From the NCBI RefSeq assembly GCF_016545825.1, contig NC_052619.1, forward strand, positions 33,209,803 through 33,273,802: 64,000 nucleotides of DNA, given 5' to 3'. The stretch is from Eucalyptus grandis (lineage: Eukaryota; Streptophyta; Magnoliopsida; Myrtales; Myrtaceae). This document shows, piece by piece, positions 61,201-64,000 of the stretch. Under the pieces are notes generated by a model. The model was not told the origin of the DNA. It saw only the letters and a list, made by a program, of their open reading frames with translations, and did no database searches. The number at the start of each line of letters is the position of its first letter. The stretch's first letter is position 1. The translations under genes and the position numbers were made by a program.

Positions 61201-63112
61201 CGTCTAGTCAAACTGGGTTGATCCAACTTCCAGCCCAACTCATCTATTTCCGGATCAGGTGGATCCAACTTTTCATAGTATCTACTCTGAAAAGGTGAAA
61301 TAATCAAAAGATTGGAAACAATTTTCATCCAATTTTCTCACCTTTCCTCTTCTTATTTCCAGTTTGCATTTCCTTGCAATGTCCTTCCTCATTTGGTCAA
61401 AATTCATGTTTCCTATCTTACATTGCTAAAATTCTTTGCCTTGTGTCTTTAATCTTCTTTATTAGGGCTACTTTTTTCTAAGTTCACGCTTATTTTGCAC
61501 ATCGGACCAATTTAAATGAAATTTGATGTGAACGTGCTGCTATTCATAGAAAATTTTCTAAAGCCTAAATGCTAGAATGCAAATGTCAAACTATGCGATA
61601 TTAATACTTTTCATTAGGGGTCAAATTTGATAATTATGGATGAATTCAATCTTCTAATTTTGGAATAAGTGTATTTGAAGTTTTAAAATTTGTTACGAAA
61701 GTTCCATTCGAGTTCTAAAACATATAAAATGTGCAATAAAGTCCCATTCAATTTGATTTTGCAGAAAATGCTGATGTGGCTTATTTTAGTCACTCCTCTC
61801 TCCTACGTGGCAAAAAGTTTTAAGTAAAAAACGTTCAGCAAAACGACGTCGCGTGGGACAAGAACGACGCTTCTCCCTCTTTCAAACAAAGTCGTCTCCT
61901 CTCCCTCTTCAGCCCTGCTGAGAACGTCTCCTTCCTCTCTCTAAATCGAAATTCTTCTGAACCCTGACCCTAGTCAGCGTCTCGGCACCACGACGGCGAC
62001 GGCGACGGCGACGGCGACGGGGACTATCTCCAAGTTTCTCTCCTCCTCGTGCAGGTACCGCTCTCTGCACCTACGCTGTTCGACCGCAGCTTTCTGAACC
62101 TTTCAACGTGACCGAAATGCAGTGGCTTTTGACCTGTTCAACGGGACCTAAACATACGCGTTGTTGTCACAGTTTGAGCTTGACTGGAGTTTATTAGGGT
62201 TACCTTTTTCCTGCTATAGTGGAATTCACTCCAAATTTTGCTTCTACTTATTAATTGATCCATCAATGAAGACCAATCTAATGATGTAGTAGTCCAGTTC
62301 GCAAATGATTTTTTACTCTGGTGGTCCTAGTAAGATGCAAGAGCAACTGACAAACTATAGAAAAAAATTGGAATTTTGGTATCTCATAATGTAAATTGCA
62401 ATTACGGGCTTTGCGCGTGATAATAATTCAAGATTTTCATGGCAATCCCGTGATTTTTTTTGCTTGCAGCTTCTTTTTTTAATATTGTGAATGCCGACGG
62501 GGAACATAAGAGATAAATAGATAATGTGTCTTTTGATTCTTTCCAGGTTGAATACGTTCCCTTCTTGACATCGTCATTAAGCATTTTTCGCCCATCTCCT
62601 GCGTGCTCTGCTTGTTTTGCATGCTCCAGTGGTAGGAACAAGTTAAAACATTTCTGCTTTATATGGTAAAATGCTCAGGAAAGTGGCATGTGCATCTTTT
62701 GTTCTCATTGCTAAGTAACTTCTGTTTGTCTGTTCATCTGGTGCATATGGACCGGATCTAGGCCAATGCTCAGACCGATGTATGTACATCTAGTGCTTCT
62801 ATTTGTTCTCTATTTGTGTATATTGCTTCATCTGACGATATGTTTCACCCGACGAATCTGTTTAAATATACTGGTTATGCTCTTACGTCAGGTTTTTGTG
62901 AAACAATCGTAGTACAGGTAATATACTTCTATTAGGTTCCTATAAGGTATAGATAAAGAAATGAGATAAGTTCATGAGCATACACAGTCAACAGGCTTTG
63001 CAGACTTGGAGATAATCCCAATTCCTTTTATTGCCGAATGCACTTTTCAATCGAGTAACTCGTCTCTATTGTTCTGTTTTGTAGGTTCTGCTTGCGTTCT
63101 TAATATGACGAT
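60174..63112. other. 3' UTR of the O-fucosyltransferase gene and intergenic DNA
   Basis: About 60174-60720 is probably 3' UTR. Bases 60720-61860 are AT-rich and repeat-like, with a CT run (60720-60735) and a T tract (61168-61189). Bases 61860-62060 look like a GC-richer 5' leader with six CGACGG units at 61991-62026. No coding sequence is supported before about 63113. Confidence 0.45.
61991..62026. repeat. (CGACGG)6 hexanucleotide repeat
   Basis: Six perfect units. The context (pyrimidine-rich leader followed by GTGCAGGTACCG) would fit a non-coding first exon, but no downstream coding exon is firmly tied to it. Confidence 0.9.
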
Positions 63113-63447
63113 TAGAAGAATGAGGCGCCAACATCTGAATTAAGTGGCGTTACACTTAATGAGGTTGAGTCAGAGCTAACCTGCCATTGTGGTGTTCAAT
63201 CACCAATTCCTTTCATGGAGGTGTTCTCCTATTGGAGTCATGGCGTGCTTAGTGTTGTTCCCTATGGGCACTCCGTGTGCAAGAGGAAAGAGTGTGCTCT
63301 CCCTGAGGAATTAGGAGGAGGAGGCAAAGTTTGGGAGCGGAACGGCGACAATAATGATAAGGACTATGAGGAGCAGGTGGAGAAGGAGGAGGAACATGAA
63401 GGCTGGGGAAGCGGTCAAAAAAAAGGTAATAGAAAACATTCAAGTTA
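63113..63447 (+). pseudogene. Degenerate GRF-type zinc-finger fragment
   Basis: Translation from 63113 gives NEAPTSELSGVTLNEVESEL followed by TCHCGVQSPI, then later YGHSVCKRKECA, and an acidic Glu/Asp/Gly/Lys tail to a stop at 63446-63448. The CHCG...SPI start and the downstream C(x4)C spacing resemble plant GRF zinc-finger proteins (At4g04775-like), but the expected NPGRRF-type centre and one cysteine are missing, and no start codon precedes the motif in this exon. It may be a broken copy or a mis-joined exon. The tail overlaps the left arm of the hairpin at 63381-63791. Confidence 0.35.
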
Positions 63448-63791
63448 GGATTTTAGAACTCAACGCCTTAACCCTTCCTCCCCATCTCCTCTGGTTGGGA
63501 TCTTGGAATTCAACATCCTGAAGTAACTTAAGTTCATAATCCTTTACTACAGTTGCATGGAATGTACTTCAACGAGACAGGTGAATACAATGATCTTCTT
63601 GAAGTACGTTCCCTGCACTGTTGTCAAGGATTACGAACTCAAGTTACTTTAGGACGTAGAGTTCCAAGATTCCAATAGAGGACATGGAGAGGAAGAGTTA
63701 AGGTGTTGAGATTCCCATATCCTAGCCTGAATGATTTCCATTACCTTCTTTTTTTGACCGATTCCCCCAGCCTTTTTCTCCTCCTCCTAAA
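63381..63791 (+). ncRNA. Long imperfect inverted repeat, candidate small-RNA hairpin
   Basis: The left arm (63381-63575) pairs with the reverse complement of the right arm (63594-63791) along almost the whole length. Examples are GGCTGGGGAAGCGGTC against GGCTGGGGGAATCGGTC, TCTTGGAATTCAACATCCTG against TCTTGGAACTCTACGTCCTA, and AATGTACTTCAACGA against AACGTACTTCAAGAAGA. The loop is about 18 bases. Identity by eye is about three quarters or higher, with few indels. Such structure is expected of young MIRNA or siRNA hairpins born by inverted duplication of a coding gene; the left arm overlaps the tail of the GRF-like fragment. A foldback transposon is the main alternative. Transcription is not shown by sequence. 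Confidence 0.5.
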
Positions 63792-64000
63792 GTTTAATCT
63801 AAGCAAGCTTAGAGAATCTTAGTGAATGCAGCGTCACTTCGAACAAACACTGTACTCTTGGAAACCATACGCTTAAACACATTTTCATGGCCAAGTATTT
63901 AGTAGAATATTGATGACAAGAAAGGTTTCTTCCAAGACAGATTGCAAGGCAAGTCTACTTTGGAAAGTCTCAGAGTACCCTGTCATTTTGTTTGATCATG
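63792..64000. other. Window end, nothing recognised
   Basis: No gene, repeat or boundary is supported in the last 209 bases. Confidence 0.4.

Noticed and set aside
1..64000. tRNA, rRNA or CRISPR features
   Set aside because: I looked for tRNA T-loop words in a cloverleaf context, rRNA-like blocks and regularly spaced repeats and found none convincing. The TGGTATCAGAGC at 14359-14370 is a retroelement primer site, not a tRNA gene.

Overview
This is a stretch of a flowering-plant nuclear genome, most likely a eudicot. The evidence is split genes with GT-AG introns, plant-specific families (PPR, LEA-2, plant-type coilin, DUF246-type O-fucosyltransferase), and plant transposon families (PIF/Harbinger, Sirevirus-like Ty1/copia). 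I cannot fix the species. Three consecutive minus-strand genes (coilin, a PPR gene, a LEA-2/hydroxyproline-rich gene) match, from memory, the order At1g13030-At1g13040-At1g13050 of Arabidopsis, which suggests an old collinear block.

Layout. Positions 1-4685 hold a decayed PIF/Harbinger DNA transposon on the minus strand (transposase, Myb/SANT ORF, right terminal repeat); its left end lies outside the window. Positions 5698-15315 hold one complete but coding-dead Ty1/copia element on the minus strand, with 938/943-bp LTRs, an exact 5-bp target duplication, an initiator-Met tRNA primer site, a polypurine tract, gag-pol remnants and an extra envelope-like reading frame downstream of pol. That layout is typical of Sireviruses. 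From about 16 kb the window is gene-bearing: a long coiled-coil protein (+, 16116-20384), a Cwc21/SRRM2-type spliceosome protein (-, 22403-26051), a LAMMER kinase of the AFC2 type (+, 28369-32093), a LEA-2 membrane protein (-, 32945-34093), an unidentified decayed gene fragment (-, 36449-37505), an intronless PPR protein (-, 38200-39753), coilin (-, 13 coding exons, 43037-49055) and an O-fucosyltransferase-like protein (+, 11 coding exons, 53484-60173). The last 1 kb has a degenerate GRF-type zinc-finger fragment running into a long imperfect hairpin.

Functional theme. Three of the seven intact genes act in pre-mRNA splicing: Cwc21/SRRM2 (spliceosome, RS-rich), AFC2 (the kinase class that phosphorylates RS domains) and coilin (Cajal-body snRNP maturation). 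The first two are divergently transcribed from one intergenic region. Whether this is more than chance cannot be judged from one window.

Accessory DNA. Smaller elements include two copies of a foldback/MITE-like family with an unusual GC-rich core (49299-50040 and 52634-53246), a 130-bp poly(A)-tailed retroposon with 17-bp target duplications (51413-51542), several tandem duplications, and a hairpin with arms near 195 bp (63381-63791) that could be a young small-RNA locus. The hairpin, the orphan exon fragments at 36449-37505 and the GC-core elements are the least explained parts. I found no clearly new multi-gene system. Exon limits were set by eye from reading frame, splice consensus and remembered homologues.
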